Program-made: the position numbers and the translations under genes | Assembly: GCF_001025195.1 (NCBI RefSeq) | Contig: NZ_AP012325.1 | Coordinates: 1,426,001 to 1,490,000, forward strand | Reading direction: 5' to 3' | From: Bifidobacterium catenulatum DSM 16992 = JCM 1194 = LMG 11043 | GTDB lineage: Bacteria; Actinomycetota; Actinomycetes; Actinomycetales; Bifidobacteriaceae | Length of the DNA stretch: 64,000 nucleotides | Notes under the pieces: model-generated | Told to the model about the DNA's origin: nothing | What the model saw: only the letters and a program-made list of their open reading frames with translations | The model's database searches: none | Shown: one piece after another, positions 28,586-38,881 of the stretch | Layout: each line of letters begins with the position of its first letter | Position numbering within the stretch: the stretch's first letter is position 1

Positions 28586-29181
28586 AGAGCGCCCTTCGTG
28601 CTCGGAATACCGTCGACACGCGGATCCGGCTCGATGGCGAAACGCAGCGCACGCGCCAAGGCCTTGAACTCGGCTTCGGCGATGTGGTGCGGATCACGGC
28701 CGGAGATCACCTGCAGATGCAGGCAGATTCCGGCATGCATGGCGATGGATTCCATAACGTGACGCACGAGGGATCCAGTGAAATGGCCGCCGATCATGCA
28801 GTATTCGAAACCTTCCGGCTCGCCAGTGCACACACAGTACGGACGTCCGGAAATATCGACTACAGCCTTGGCGAGCGCCTCATCCAACGGCACGGTAGCG
28901 TCGGCGAAACGACGGATGCCGCGCTTGTCTCCCAATGCCTGCTTCAACGCTTCGCCGAACACGATGGCGATGTCTTCGACAGTGTGGTGCGCGTCGATGT
29001 CGGTGTCACCGGTGGCTTTGATGGTCAAGTCGATCAGCGAATGCTTGCCGAGCGCCGTCATCATATGGTTGTAGAACGGCACCGAAGTGTCGATGTCGGT
29101 TTTGCCCGTGCCGTCGAGATTCAGGCTCAGTTCAACTTTGGATTCGCTGGTTTCACGAACGATGGTTGCGGTACGCGCCAT
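28582..29181 (-). CDS. hisB: Imidazoleglycerol-phosphate dehydratase
   Basis: Dehydrates IGP to imidazole acetol phosphate. The 199-residue monofunctional HisB starts [20 protein letters not shown] and has [29 protein letters not shown] (metal-binding HHxxED) and the C-terminal [18 protein letters not shown] with the second HHxxE. AAAGGAG precedes ATG 29181; an open stretch upstream was excluded. It sits 59 bases after hisC. Confidence 0.97.
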   Translation of the reverse strand: MARTATIVRETSESKVELSLNLDGTGKTDIDTSVPFYNHMMTALGKHSLIDLTIKATGDTDIDAHHTVEDIAIVFGEALKQALGDKRGIRRFADATVPLDEALAKAVVDISGRPYCVCTGEPEGFEYCMIGGHFTGSLVRHVMESIAMHAGICLHLQVISGRDPHHIAEAEFKALARALRFAIEPDPRVDGIPSTKGAL

Positions 29182-29240
29182 GTTGCGACTCCTTTTGGAA
29201 AATGTTCGGTCCTGTTGTGTTGGTTCGATCCCGTATGTGC

Positions 29241-30416
29241 TCAATCTTGTTCCACAATACGCAACACTTCGACCAAGGCTTCACGGAAACGTGCCATTTC
29301 CCCGTCGGTGCCCATGCATACGCGCATCCAGCCGTCAGGGCCGACGGTGCGGATGAGCACGCCACGCTGGAGCAGCTCGTCGAAGATACGGTCGCGATTG
29401 TCGAAATGCCCGCCGAATAGAATGAAGTTTGACTGTGTTTCGGCCACTTCGAGCGGCTGGCCCTTGTAAGTTTGTTCCTTGAGCCATGCTGCGGTCTGAT
29501 TGCGGATGTCGCGCAGGTGTGCCACACGGCTGAGCTGCTCGTCGGTATGTTCGAATGCGGCGAGGGCGGCAGCCTGGGTGACGGCCGACAGGTGGTACGG
29601 CATACGCACGATGCGTACGCAGTCGATGATGCCCTTGTTGGCGGCCAGGTAGCCGACTCGTGCGCCTGCGAAGGCGAACGCCTTGCTCATGGTTCGACTC
29701 ACTGCGAGGTTCTCGTACTCGCCGATGAGTTCGAGCGCGGTGGGCGTGCCTGGATCACGGAATTCGATGTAGGCTTCGTCCACCACGACCACCGGATGCA
29801 CGCCTTCGGCGGCACCTTCGACTTCAGCGGTTTTGGCAGCGTCGAGCACGCGCTTGAGATCGTCCATCTTCAGCGGGGTGCCGGTCGGATTGTTCGGACT
29901 GGTGAGCACGATCATGGCAGGCTTGACGTTTTCGATGGCTTTGATGGTGGCGTCGACGTTCAGAGAGAAATCCTCGTTGCGGTGCGCAAGCTTCCATGTG
30001 GTGAACGTGTCGCGGGCATATTCCGGATACATCGAATACGTCGGATCGCAGCTGAGCGCAATGCGCCCTGGACCACCGAAAGCTTGGAACAGCTGCAGCA
30101 TAATCTCGTTGGATCCGTTGGCGCCCCACAGCTGGTCGACTTCCAGCTTGACGCCAGACTCGCGTTCGAGATAGTCGCAGAATGCCTGACGCAACGCGAT
30201 ATGCTCACGATCCGGGTAACGGTTGAGAGTCGGGGCGATTTCCTTGACTCGCTGTGCGATGGTTTCGACCACTGCCGGTTCCGGCGCATACGGATTCTCG
30301 TTGACGTTGAGGCATACAGGCACGTCCAATTGCGGCGCACCGTACGGCTCTTCGCCGATCAGATCGTTGCGCAGCGGAAGATATGCCGGAATGGCGTTGC
30401 TGGAAGTCTCACTCAT
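29241..30416 (-). CDS. hisC: Histidinol-phosphate aminotransferase
   Basis: PLP-dependent class I/II aminotransferase that makes histidinol phosphate. Of the 391 residues, NVNENPYAP binds substrate near the N-terminus, [10 protein letters not shown] and DEAYIEFRD bind cofactor, and the Schiff-base lysine is in [17 protein letters not shown]. Length fits. Its ATG overlaps the hisD stop by four bases, showing translational coupling. Confidence 0.96.
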   Translation of the reverse strand: MSETSSNAIPAYLPLRNDLIGEEPYGAPQLDVPVCLNVNENPYAPEPAVVETIAQRVKEIAPTLNRYPDREHIALRQAFCDYLERESGVKLEVDQLWGANGSNEIMLQLFQAFGGPGRIALSCDPTYSMYPEYARDTFTTWKLAHRNEDFSLNVDATIKAIENVKPAMIVLTSPNNPTGTPLKMDDLKRVLDAAKTAEVEGAAEGVHPVVVVDEAYIEFRDPGTPTALELIGEYENLAVSRTMSKAFAFAGARVGYLAANKGIIDCVRIVRMPYHLSAVTQAAALAAFEHTDEQLSRVAHLRDIRNQTAAWLKEQTYKGQPLEVAETQSNFILFGGHFDNRDRIFDELLQRGVLIRTVGPDGWMRVCMGTDGEMARFREALVEVLRIVEQD

Positions 30417-31813
30417 CGAAGGCCTGCCTGCTCTTCCTGTTCCTTGATGGTTTCCTTATTGTATGGATCGTCGATGAAGCGGCTTAGCACGCTTTCGCCG
30501 TGTGCCGGCAGATCTTCAGAAACGGCGAAAGCATTTACGCGAGCAGCGAGGGTCTTCAGACCCTGCTCGTCGTATTCGATGACTTCGACCGGCTTCATGA
30601 AGGTGTGCACGCCCAGACCGGAGGCGAAACGTGCAGTGCCGGAGGTCGGCAGCACGTGGTTGGAACCGGACATGTAGTCGCCCAGCGGCACTGGAGAGTA
30701 CGGGCCACGGAAGATGGCACCGGCGTTGCGGATCTTGGCGATCACGGCATCCGGGTCGGCGGTCTGGATCTCAAGGTGTTCGGCGGCGTACGCGTTGGCC
30801 GCGTCGATGGACTGTTCGATGTCATCGGTGAGGATGATGCCGGACTGACGACCACGCAGCGACGTGTTCACACGCTCGGAATGCTCGGTGCGAGGCACGC
30901 GGTACTTGAGATCCTCCTGCACCTGTTCGGCAATCTCTTCGCTGTCGGTGATGAGCACGGAACCGGCGAGTTCGTCATGCTCGGCTTGGCCGATCAGATC
31001 GGCGGCCAGCCAGCTCGGGTTAGCGCCCTTGTCTGCGATGATGGCGATTTCGGTCGGTCCTGCCACGGCGTCGATGCCTACAATGCCCGACACCATGCGC
31101 TTGGCGGTGGCGACGAAAATGTTGCCCGGACCGGTGATCTTGTCAACCGGATCGCACAGGATCTCGCCGTCCTGCGGTTCGGAACCCTTGGCACCGTAGG
31201 CGAACATGGCCACAGCCTGAGCACCGCCGACCGCATACACTTCGTCAACGCCAAGAATGGCGCAGGTGGCGAGAATGGTCTTGTCGGGCAGACCGTCAGC
31301 ATTGTTACGGCTCGGCGGGGTTGCGATGGCGAGGGATTCCACGCCGGCGGCCTGTGCCGGAACCACGTTCATGATGACGGAGCTTGGGTAGACGGCCTTG
31401 CCGCCAGGCACATACAGACCGACACGCTGCACTGGAATCCAACGTTCGGAAACGCGGGCACCCTCAGCCAGATCGGTGTGGAACGGTGCCGGCACCTGGG
31501 AAGCGGACACGGCGCGGGAACGACGCACGGACTCTTCGATGGCGGCACGCACTTCCGGATCCAACTCGTCGACGGCGGCCTTCATGGCTGCCACCGGCAC
31601 GCGCAGATTCTCCGGACGGATATGGTCGAATTTCTCCGCGAAGTCACGCAAGGCCGCAGCACCGCGGGCCTTCACATCGTCAAGAATGGGCTGCACGAGT
31701 TCGGTCGCCTCGTTGGTGCCCATCTCGGCACGGGGCATAGCCTCCAGCATTTCAGCTCGGGTCAGCTTCTTACCACGCAGGTCAATGATTCGCATATAGT
31801 TTTCTTCGCTCAT
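30413..31813 (-). CDS. hisD: Histidinol dehydrogenase
   Basis: Zinc enzyme that performs the two NAD-linked oxidations of histidinol to histidine. Signatures include GLYVPGGKAVYPSSV, VDKITGPGN, VDAVAGPTEIAI, DLIGQAEHDELAGS, and HLEIQT near the C-terminus. It is first in the run hisD-hisC-hisB-orf-hisH-hisA. Two starts are possible: ATG 31813 (MSEENYMRII) and ATG 31795 (MRIIDLRGK); the shorter matches common HisD N-termini. The 105 bases before it hold no recognised attenuator or T-box. Confidence 0.95.
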   Translation of the reverse strand: MSEENYMRIIDLRGKKLTRAEMLEAMPRAEMGTNEATELVQPILDDVKARGAAALRDFAEKFDHIRPENLRVPVAAMKAAVDELDPEVRAAIEESVRRSRAVSASQVPAPFHTDLAEGARVSERWIPVQRVGLYVPGGKAVYPSSVIMNVVPAQAAGVESLAIATPPSRNNADGLPDKTILATCAILGVDEVYAVGGAQAVAMFAYGAKGSEPQDGEILCDPVDKITGPGNIFVATAKRMVSGIVGIDAVAGPTEIAIIADKGANPSWLAADLIGQAEHDELAGSVLITDSEEIAEQVQEDLKYRVPRTEHSERVNTSLRGRQSGIILTDDIEQSIDAANAYAAEHLEIQTADPDAVIAKIRNAGAIFRGPYSPVPLGDYMSGSNHVLPTSGTARFASGLGVHTFMKPVEVIEYDEQGLKTLAARVNAFAVSEDLPAHGESVLSRFIDDPYNKETIKEQEEQAGLR

Positions 31814-31918
31814 AACGCCCCATGGTAACAACGTGATGTCACGAGAACGCCCGCACGTCTCAAGTTCAGCCGCATAGTGAGATATTCACCGAACTTTCGG
31901 CATCATCCCCACGACCGG

Positions 31919-34900
31919 TCAGCCCAAAGGCAGCGAACTGGGACCAAAAAGGATTTTGATCTCAGCGAACAGACTCGTGTCGCGGCGCACGCGGAAACGG
32001 TCGCCGAACGTCAGCACCTTGGCATTGCCCTTATCGTCCATCAACGCGAGCTTCACTTCGCAAGGTCCAGGATGATTTGAGAGAATCTGCCCCAACTGCT
32101 GCACATGCGATTGGTCAAGCGCGATCGGCGGCAGCATAATCGTCACCGGCTTCTCATCCTGCGCCTCTAACGTTGGCACGTTAAATTCCGTGGCACGCAT
32201 GCTCACCGTCTCATCACGTTTTTCAACCTGTCCACGAATCTGCACCACCGTATCGACCGCCAGTTCGGGAGCGGCGGCCTCATATACCTTGCCGAAGAAC
32301 ATGCACTGGATGGAGCTTTCCAAATCCTCAATCGTCACAATCGCCCAAGGATTGCCCTTCTTCGACACGCGACGATCCACATTCGTGATCAAGCCTGCCA
32401 CCGTCACCTGCTGGCCGTCAGGCATATTCGCGGCACGATCGATCAGATGCGCGATTGACATTTCACTCAACGACACCAGAATCGACTGCATACCGCTCAA
32501 CGGATGGTCGGACACATACAAACCAAGCATTTCACGCTCGAAATTCAACTTGGTTTTCTTATCCCACTCCTCCACATCAGGCACACTCACCATGGCATCA
32601 CCCATGCCGGCATCATCTTCGCCGGAATCCTCCAAATCAGCGAACAAATCAAACTGGCCCTCAGCCTGCTTACGTTTCAAACCGACCACCGAATTAATCG
32701 CAGCCTCATGAATCGTAAACAACGCACGACGGTTCGGATCAATCGAATCAAACGCACCAGCCTTGATCAACGATTCAACCAATCGACGATTCAACGCCTC
32801 CATCGGCACACGCTTGATGAAATCAGGGAAATTCACATACCTGCCATGACTGCCGTCACGTTCCTTGACAATCGCATCAACCGCAGCCTTGCCAACATTA
32901 CGAATGGCGCCAAGGCCAAAACGCACCACATCGCCAACAGCGGAATACTCATACACCGACTCGTTCACATCAGGCGACAACACCTGAATGCCCATGCGGC
33001 GAGCCTCACCCAAATACAACGCGGTCTTGTCTTTGTTCGTACTCGCACCCTGCAGCAAAGCCGCCATGAACTCCACCGGATAATGCGTCTTCAAATACGC
33101 GGTCCAATACGAAATCAAACCGTATGCGGCCGAATGCGCCTTATTGAACGCGTAACCTGAGAACGGCACCAAAATATCCCACACGGCCTGAGCCGCCTCC
33201 TGGGAATACCCATGCTCCTTCATGCCCGCGAAGAACGGCACCTTCTCCTTGGCTAGTACCTCAGGCTTCTTCTTACCCATCGCTCGACGAAGCACATCTG
33301 CCTTGCCCAACGAATAACCAGCCAAAATACGCGCAGCCGACTGCACCTGCTCCTGGTACACAATCAGACCATACGTCTCATCAAGCACTTCCTTCAGCGG
33401 CTCAGCCACCTCAGGATGAATCGGCGTGATCTTCTGCAAACCATTCTTACGCTTCGCATAATTCGTATGCGAATCCATATCCATCGGCCCAGGACGATAC
33501 AGCGCGATCAATGCGGAAATATCGTTGAAGTTATTCGGCTTCAACGTCTTCAGCAACGAACGCATACCATCGGAATCCAACTGGAACACGCCAAGCGTGT
33601 CACCTCGCGACAACAGATCGTACGTGGCACGATCATCCAACGGAATCTTCGTATGGTCGATACGTTCCTTGCCATTCGCCTCGATATTATTCAACGTATC
33701 GCGAATAACCGTTAAGTTGGAAAGACCAAGAAAATCCATCTTGACCAAACCAAGCGTTTCACACGTATGATACTCCAACGTGGTCGTAACCGTACCATCG
33801 GTACGTTCCAGCAGCGGCGACGTATTCGAAATCGGCTCGCTACCCATGATCGTGGCGCACGCGTGCACGCCGGTCTGACGAATCAGACCCTCAATGCCCA
33901 TCGCCTCATCCGTAACACGCTTCGCATCCGGATCGGAATCATACAATTCACGGAATTCACGAGCCTCCGCATAACGCTTCGACGTCGGCTCGAAAATATC
34001 ACGCAACGGAATATCCTTGCCACCCGTCTGCGCCGGCGGCAACGCCTTGGTGATGCGCTCGCCCATGGAGAATTCGTAGCCCATGATTCGCGCTGAATCC
34101 TTCAGCGCCTGCTTGGTTTTGATAGTGCCGTAGATCACACATTGCGCGACCTTGTCTCGACCGTACTTGTCGCCAACGTAATCAAGCACACGGCCGCGGC
34201 CATCCGGATCGAAATCGACGTCAATATCAGGTAGTGACACACGTTCCGGGTTAAGGAATCGTTCGAAGATCAGGCCATGTTTGATTGGGTCGAGTTCGGT
34301 GATGCCCATGGCGTACGCCACCATGGCTCCTGCCGCCGATCCACGGCCCGGTCCCACCATCACGCCATGCGATTTAGCCCAATTGATGTAGTCGGCCACC
34401 ACGAGAAAGTATCCGCAGAACTGCATCTGGCAGATCACACCGCATTCGTAATCGGCTTGCTTGAGCACTTCGATCGGCGGATGCCCGTCATAGCGCTGTT
34501 CCAAGCCTTCCTCGACTTTCCGCAGGAACAGCGAGGTCTCATCCCAGCCTTCCGGGCAGTCGAATTGCGGCATGAACGCGCCATCCTCATGATCGTCGAA
34601 CATGACGTTGCAGCGTTCGGCAATTTCCAACGTATTGTCACACGCTTCGGGAATGTCTTTGAACAGTTCGCGCATTTCTTCGGCGGATTTCAGATAGTAG
34701 CCGGTTCCATCGAATTTGAATCGTCCCGGCTCGTCCAGCGTGGAGCCCGAGTTGATGCATAGCATGGCATCCTGCGAGCCCGCGTCTTCAGCACGCACGT
34801 AATGCGAATCGTTGGTGGCAAGCAGCGGCGCGTTCAGTTTTTTCGCGATATCCAGCAGACCGTCGGTCACTTGCTTTTCGATCTTCAGACCGTGGTCCAT

Positions 34901-35509
34901 GAATTCGATATAGAAATTGTCACGTCCGAAAATATCCTGCAATTCCCCCGCGGCGCGCAATGCTTCGTCGAATTGGCCGAGCAGCAGTCGCGTTTGTATG
35001 ATTCCTGACGGGCATCCGGAAGATGCGATGATGCCTTTGGAATATTTGGCAAGGATCTCCTTATCCATTCGGGGGTATCGCATGACACGGCCCTCAAGAT
35101 TCGCGTCGGTGGACGCTTTCATAAGATTGACGAGGCCTTCGTCGGTTTCGGCCCACATCGTAAGGTGGGTGATCAGGCCGCCGCCGGATACGTCGTTGGG
35201 GTTGCGCCGGCGATGCTGCGGATCGATATCGGGATTCCAATTGGTGTCCCAGCTGACGCGGGTTTGGTCCTGTCGCGCGGTTTCCGGCGTCACATACGCT
35301 TCGATGCCGATGATCGGTTTGACACCCTCTTTGACCGCGGTGCTCCACATTTCGTATGCACCATGCATGTTTCCGTGGTCGGTGATGCCGACGGCGGGCA
35401 TATTGAGTTCTTTGGCGCGCTTGACCAGATCCGGAATTTTCGATGCGCCGTCAAGCAGCGAATAATGCGTATGATTATGCAGTTGTACGAAATTTCCGGA
35501 AGTAGCCAT
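31919..35509 (-). CDS. dnaE: DNA polymerase III subunit alpha
   Basis: Replicative polymerase catalytic subunit. The 1196-residue protein starts with a PHP domain (LHNHTHYSLLDGASK, GITDHGNMHG), then the polymerase palm with catalytic PDIDVDFD and GPGRGSAAG, the fingers, helix-hairpin-helix motifs, an OB domain (QQVTVAGLITNVDRR) and a C-terminal tau-binding region. Length fits DnaE1. ATG 35509 gives MATSGNFVQL; a start three codons upstream is possible. It lies 34 bases after the pseudouridine synthase gene, so it is part of the lspA block. Confidence 0.97.
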   Translation of the reverse strand: MATSGNFVQLHNHTHYSLLDGASKIPDLVKRAKELNMPAVGITDHGNMHGAYEMWSTAVKEGVKPIIGIEAYVTPETARQDQTRVSWDTNWNPDIDPQHRRRNPNDVSGGGLITHLTMWAETDEGLVNLMKASTDANLEGRVMRYPRMDKEILAKYSKGIIASSGCPSGIIQTRLLLGQFDEALRAAGELQDIFGRDNFYIEFMDHGLKIEKQVTDGLLDIAKKLNAPLLATNDSHYVRAEDAGSQDAMLCINSGSTLDEPGRFKFDGTGYYLKSAEEMRELFKDIPEACDNTLEIAERCNVMFDDHEDGAFMPQFDCPEGWDETSLFLRKVEEGLEQRYDGHPPIEVLKQADYECGVICQMQFCGYFLVVADYINWAKSHGVMVGPGRGSAAGAMVAYAMGITELDPIKHGLIFERFLNPERVSLPDIDVDFDPDGRGRVLDYVGDKYGRDKVAQCVIYGTIKTKQALKDSARIMGYEFSMGERITKALPPAQTGGKDIPLRDIFEPTSKRYAEAREFRELYDSDPDAKRVTDEAMGIEGLIRQTGVHACATIMGSEPISNTSPLLERTDGTVTTTLEYHTCETLGLVKMDFLGLSNLTVIRDTLNNIEANGKERIDHTKIPLDDRATYDLLSRGDTLGVFQLDSDGMRSLLKTLKPNNFNDISALIALYRPGPMDMDSHTNYAKRKNGLQKITPIHPEVAEPLKEVLDETYGLIVYQEQVQSAARILAGYSLGKADVLRRAMGKKKPEVLAKEKVPFFAGMKEHGYSQEAAQAVWDILVPFSGYAFNKAHSAAYGLISYWTAYLKTHYPVEFMAALLQGASTNKDKTALYLGEARRMGIQVLSPDVNESVYEYSAVGDVVRFGLGAIRNVGKAAVDAIVKERDGSHGRYVNFPDFIKRVPMEALNRRLVESLIKAGAFDSIDPNRRALFTIHEAAINSVVGLKRKQAEGQFDLFADLEDSGEDDAGMGDAMVSVPDVEEWDKKTKLNFEREMLGLYVSDHPLSGMQSILVSLSEMSIAHLIDRAANMPDGQQVTVAGLITNVDRRVSKKGNPWAIVTIEDLESSIQCMFFGKVYEAAAPELAVDTVVQIRGQVEKRDETVSMRATEFNVPTLEAQDEKPVTIMLPPIALDQSHVQQLGQILSNHPGPCEVKLALMDDKGNAKVLTFGDRFRVRRDTSLFAEIKILFGPSSLPLG

Positions 35510-35543
35510 GCAGTCCAATCTACCGGTGATTGGTGACGTGTGC

Positions 35544-36482
35544 TCACGCTTCGGGCTTATCTTGTGTGTCGTGCCTTCCGTGCATCACATCAAGCGCATG
35601 TTGCAAATCAGCTGGATAATGCGATTTCACCGTAGTCCAGACACGGGTTCGCGGATGGCGGAATTCGAGTTGCATCGCGTGCAACCACTGCCGTTCCAGT
35701 CCCAACGTTTCGCTCAGTTGCGGATTGGCGCCATACATGGCGTCTCCGGCAAGCGGATGCCCGATGGATGAGAAATGCACGCGAATCTGATGCGTGCGCC
35801 CGGTTTCAAGGTTCACGGAAACCAGTGTCGCCTCGCCGAAACGTTCCATCACATCCCAATGGGTGACGGCCTCTTTGCCGGCAGGCGTCACACAAAAACG
35901 GAAATCGGAGACTTTGGCGCGACCGATCGGCGCTTCGATGGTTGCTTTGTTTTCCCTGAGATTGCCCTGCACGAGCGCATGATAGGTCTTCACGACTTCA
36001 TGTTCGGCGAATTGCCTGCGCATTTCCACGTAGGCGAGATCGGACTTGCACACGAGCATCAAGCCAGATGTGCCCACGTCGAGACGGGATACGATGCCTT
36101 GACGCCCTGCAGCGCCATAAGAGGTGATATGCACTCCCCTGTCAAGCAGACTGCCAAGCACCGTCGGACCGGTCCAGCCGACAGAAGCATGAGCCGCCAC
36201 GCCCACCGGCTTGTCAACCACCACCACATCGTCGTCTTCATAGACCACGGCCATATCATGCGCGATTGGTTCAGGCTCGGTTCGTTCCTCGACAATATCA
36301 AATTCCACGGTTTCGCCTGATTGCAGGGTCGACGATTTGGAAATGTCACGACCAAGCACACGCGCCTGCCCGCCTTCGATGAGTTCCGCTGCCTTGGCAC
36401 GGGAAATGCCTAGCATTTTGGCAACGGCGACATCGAAACGTTTGCCGACAAGCGCATCGGGTGCGGGAACAAGACGGCTCAT
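35544..36482 (-). CDS. RluD-family 23S rRNA pseudouridine synthase
   Basis: 312 residues with an N-terminal S4 RNA-binding domain (about 12-75, KMLGISRAKAAELIEGGQARV) and a RluA-type catalytic domain with the Asp motif GIVSRLDVGTSGLML. The family isomerises specific uridines in 23S rRNA; RluD (1911/1915/1917) is the usual lspA-linked member. The start ATG overlaps the lspA stop by four bases, a common lspA-rluD coupling. Exact target not proven. Confidence 0.92.
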   Translation of the reverse strand: MSRLVPAPDALVGKRFDVAVAKMLGISRAKAAELIEGGQARVLGRDISKSSTLQSGETVEFDIVEERTEPEPIAHDMAVVYEDDDVVVVDKPVGVAAHASVGWTGPTVLGSLLDRGVHITSYGAAGRQGIVSRLDVGTSGLMLVCKSDLAYVEMRRQFAEHEVVKTYHALVQGNLRENKATIEAPIGRAKVSDFRFCVTPAGKEAVTHWDVMERFGEATLVSVNLETGRTHQIRVHFSSIGHPLAGDAMYGANPQLSETLGLERQWLHAMQLEFRHPRTRVWTTVKSHYPADLQHALDVMHGRHDTQDKPEA

Positions 36483-37039
36483 GCGCTCTTCTCTCCAGCC
36501 GTTCGTTCCATCTGTTCCTTGTTCCGTTCGTCAAGTTCCTTCTGGCTGAACGGTTCTCCTACGAACAGCAGCACGACTGCGGCAACGCCCGCCACCATCA
36601 GGAAAATGTCAGCGACATTGCCGACCGACCATCCGTAGTTGAGGAAGTCGACGACTTTGCCGTTGAGGAAACCTTCGGCATATGCCACACGGTCGATGAG
36701 ATTGCCTAACGCTCCGGCAAACGCAAGAGCGAACACCACCGTCCATTTCATGGAAATGGTACGGATCTCCAGCCCCACAAGTGCCACGCAAGCCACAATG
36801 GCAAGCAGAGAAATCAACCACGTCATGTTGGAGCCCATACCTAAGGACGCGCCCGGATTATGCACCAACGTGAATGAAAGAATCCCCGGAATCACACGTA
36901 CCGTATGCCCATCGGCAAGCGCCGACTGCGCCCATGCCTTGGTGATCTGATCAAGTACCAGCGCCGCAACGGCGATACACGCAAAGACGGCCACGCGAGT
37001 GCGCAGCCGTCTTTGATCATTTGTCATGATGTCAGACAC
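36479..37039 (-). CDS. lspA: Lipoprotein signal peptidase (signal peptidase II)
   Basis: Membrane aspartyl protease that cleaves prolipoproteins before the lipid-modified Cys. 186 residues, four membrane helices. Conserved elements: LDQITKAWA, HNPGASLGM, and the catalytic Asp pair in NLIDRVAY and NVADIFLM. Start is GTG 37039 nine bases after the divIVA stop; ATG 37027 is an alternative. The C-terminus is a charged cytoplasmic tail. Confidence 0.95.
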   Translation of the reverse strand: MSDIMTNDQRRLRTRVAVFACIAVAALVLDQITKAWAQSALADGHTVRVIPGILSFTLVHNPGASLGMGSNMTWLISLLAIVACVALVGLEIRTISMKWTVVFALAFAGALGNLIDRVAYAEGFLNGKVVDFLNYGWSVGNVADIFLMVAGVAAVVLLFVGEPFSQKELDERNKEQMERTAGEKSA

Positions 37040-37048
37040 AGCCTAATC

Positions 37049-38773
37049 TCAGTCGTTCTGGGAATCCTGATCATAGTTGTTCGTGTCAGACACCTGCGAC
37101 ACAAGCTGGCCGAGGAATTCGGTAAGACGCGCGCGGTATTCGGTTTCGAACTGCTTGAGACCCTGAATGTTGCCTTCGATGACCTTGGTCTGTGCTTCGA
37201 GATTGTCGCGGACCTGCTGGGCATAGTCGTCGGCCGCGGTACGGGTCTTCGAATCGTAGTCGAAGGCACGCTTCTGCACTTCGGACTCGTATTCGTCGGC
37301 TTCGTTGTGCTTCGTGGAGAAGTACGTATCACCATCCTGCGTCTTCTGCACAAGGTAGGCGTCACCTTCCTGAGTCTTCTGATCCAAGTAGGTATCGCCC
37401 TCCTGCGTCTTCTGCGCAAGATAGGCGTCACCTTCCTGAGTCTTCTGATCCAAGTAGGTATCGCCCTCCTGCGTCTTCTGCGCAAGATAGGCATCGCCAT
37501 CCTGAGTCTTCTGATCCAAGTAGGTATCGCCCTCCTGCGTCTTCTGCGCAAGATAGGCATCGCCTTCCTGAGTCTTCTGATCCAAGTAGGCGTTACCCTC
37601 CTGAGTGCGCTGTGACAGGTAGTCGTCGCCTTCCTGAGCACGCTTGGTCAAGTACGCGTCACCCTCCTGGGCACGCTTGGTCAAGTACGCGTCACCCTCC
37701 TGAGTCTTCTGGTTCAGGTAACCATCAGCCTTGGCACGAGTGTCGGCCGAATACTGATCAGCATCGGAACGGGTGCTTTCGGAATAGTTGTCAGCCTCGG
37801 AACGAGTACGGTTGGAGTAGTCGTTGGCATTGCCGATGAGCTCGTCGTACTTGCGCTGGGACTCGTCGGTGATTTCCTTGGCCTTGGCTTTGCCCTTGTC
37901 GACATACTGGTCGTGCAGCTGCATGGCCAAGGTCAACATGGCAGTGGCGCGCTCCGGCTCCGTATTGGCGCTGGCTGCAGCTCCTGCGATCTTCTGCAGG
38001 CTGCCGGTTTCGGTGCTTGGCTCAACCTTGGCGACCTGTTCGCGCAGCTGGGCTTCACGCTGCTGCGATTCCTGCAGCTGCTGGGCAAGCTGCTGAATCT
38101 GCATGGCCTGCTGCTGGGCACGCTCATCCTGCTGCTGGGCCTGGGCGACTTGCTCCTGGGCTTCATCAAGCCTTGCATTGAGCTGCTGAATCTCAGCGGC
38201 CTGCTGCTGGGCCACCACAACCTGCTGCTGGGCGGAAGCCAGCTGACGGGACAGGTCTTCGGTCTGTGCGCGGAATGCGTCGCGCTCATGCTGCATGGCG
38301 GTAAGCTGCTCGCCCAAATCCGCCTGGCCTGCGGCTTCAGCCGCCTGAGCGGTAAGCTGGTCAACCTGGGCGGACAGGCGATCCACCTGACCTTTGAGCT
38401 GTTCGTTCTGGGCCGACAGAGCACGGTTGCTTTCCTCAGCCTCGGTGAGTTTGGCTGCTGCGACCTGTGCGGCCTGAGCTGCCTGATCACCAGCGCCGGC
38501 TGCCTGCTCGGAGGCGGACTTCAATGTCGCGTTCTCCTGCTGCAGGGACTGAACCTGAGCGCTGAGCTCGGAAATCTTGGAGTTGAGCCCCGCAACATCC
38601 GGGCCGAGGGACTGAGTAGCTTGGCCGCTGGCGACCGCCTGCTTGCCTAGAGCCTCCACCGTCTCGGTTACCTGATCGAGAAAATCGTCGACTTCGTCGA
38701 CATCATACCCCTCTTTGAACCTTACGGTCTGGAAAGTATGCTCTCTGATATCTTTCGGCGTCAACAGAGCCAT
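37049..38773 (-). CDS. divIVA: DivIVA/Wag31-type polar growth protein with hendecad tandem repeats
   Basis: A 574-residue coiled-coil scaffold, much longer than typical DivIVA (about 160-300). The N-terminal domain MALLTPKDIREHTF...FKEGYDVDEVDDFLDQV is the lipid-binding DivIVA fold that senses membrane curvature. Then come Gln/Ala-rich coiled coils (about 70-300) and a long run of 11-residue repeats starting with Tyr, 12 of them close copies of YLxQKTQEGDx at residues 352-483, flanked by about seven looser ones. Start 38773 is supported by GAGGTG upstream. In actinobacteria this protein directs polar wall growth. It lies in the ftsZ-sepF-yggT block. Confidence 0.93.
   Translation of the reverse strand: MALLTPKDIREHTFQTVRFKEGYDVDEVDDFLDQVTETVEALGKQAVASGQATQSLGPDVAGLNSKISELSAQVQSLQQENATLKSASEQAAGAGDQAAQAAQVAAAKLTEAEESNRALSAQNEQLKGQVDRLSAQVDQLTAQAAEAAGQADLGEQLTAMQHERDAFRAQTEDLSRQLASAQQQVVVAQQQAAEIQQLNARLDEAQEQVAQAQQQDERAQQQAMQIQQLAQQLQESQQREAQLREQVAKVEPSTETGSLQKIAGAAASANTEPERATAMLTLAMQLHDQYVDKGKAKAKEITDESQRKYDELIGNANDYSNRTRSEADNYSESTRSDADQYSADTRAKADGYLNQKTQEGDAYLTKRAQEGDAYLTKRAQEGDDYLSQRTQEGNAYLDQKTQEGDAYLAQKTQEGDTYLDQKTQDGDAYLAQKTQEGDTYLDQKTQEGDAYLAQKTQEGDTYLDQKTQEGDAYLVQKTQDGDTYFSTKHNEADEYESEVQKRAFDYDSKTRTAADDYAQQVRDNLEAQTKVIEGNIQGLKQFETEYRARLTEFLGQLVSQVSDTNNYDQDSQND
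37325..37720 (-). repeat. Tandem 33-bp (11-codon) repeat array inside divIVA
   Basis: Twelve consecutive in-frame units of 33 bases encode YLxQKTQEGDx. In the middle, alternating A and T/D forms make a nearly identical 66-bp super-unit (YLDQKTQEGDA plus YLAQKTQEGDT) repeated at least three times. Such direct repeats can change in number by slippage or recombination without breaking the frame, so repeat count may vary between strains. Confidence 0.93.
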
Positions 38774-38881
38774 AAATCTTACACCTCGCTTTGGGCTTGA
38801 TGCCTTGCTGTTGTTGCTTTCATTTGTTGACTCTAGCACGGAACCACCGATTTTTTGCGAAAAATCGGCATTTGACATGTA

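Noticed and set aside
30500..31828. A 442-codon open frame opposite hisD
   Set aside because: Antisense artefact of high GC; hisD motifs on the other strand are decisive.
37325..37720. CRISPR-like regular repeat array
   Set aside because: The repeats are direct, contiguous and in frame inside divIVA, with no unique spacers.
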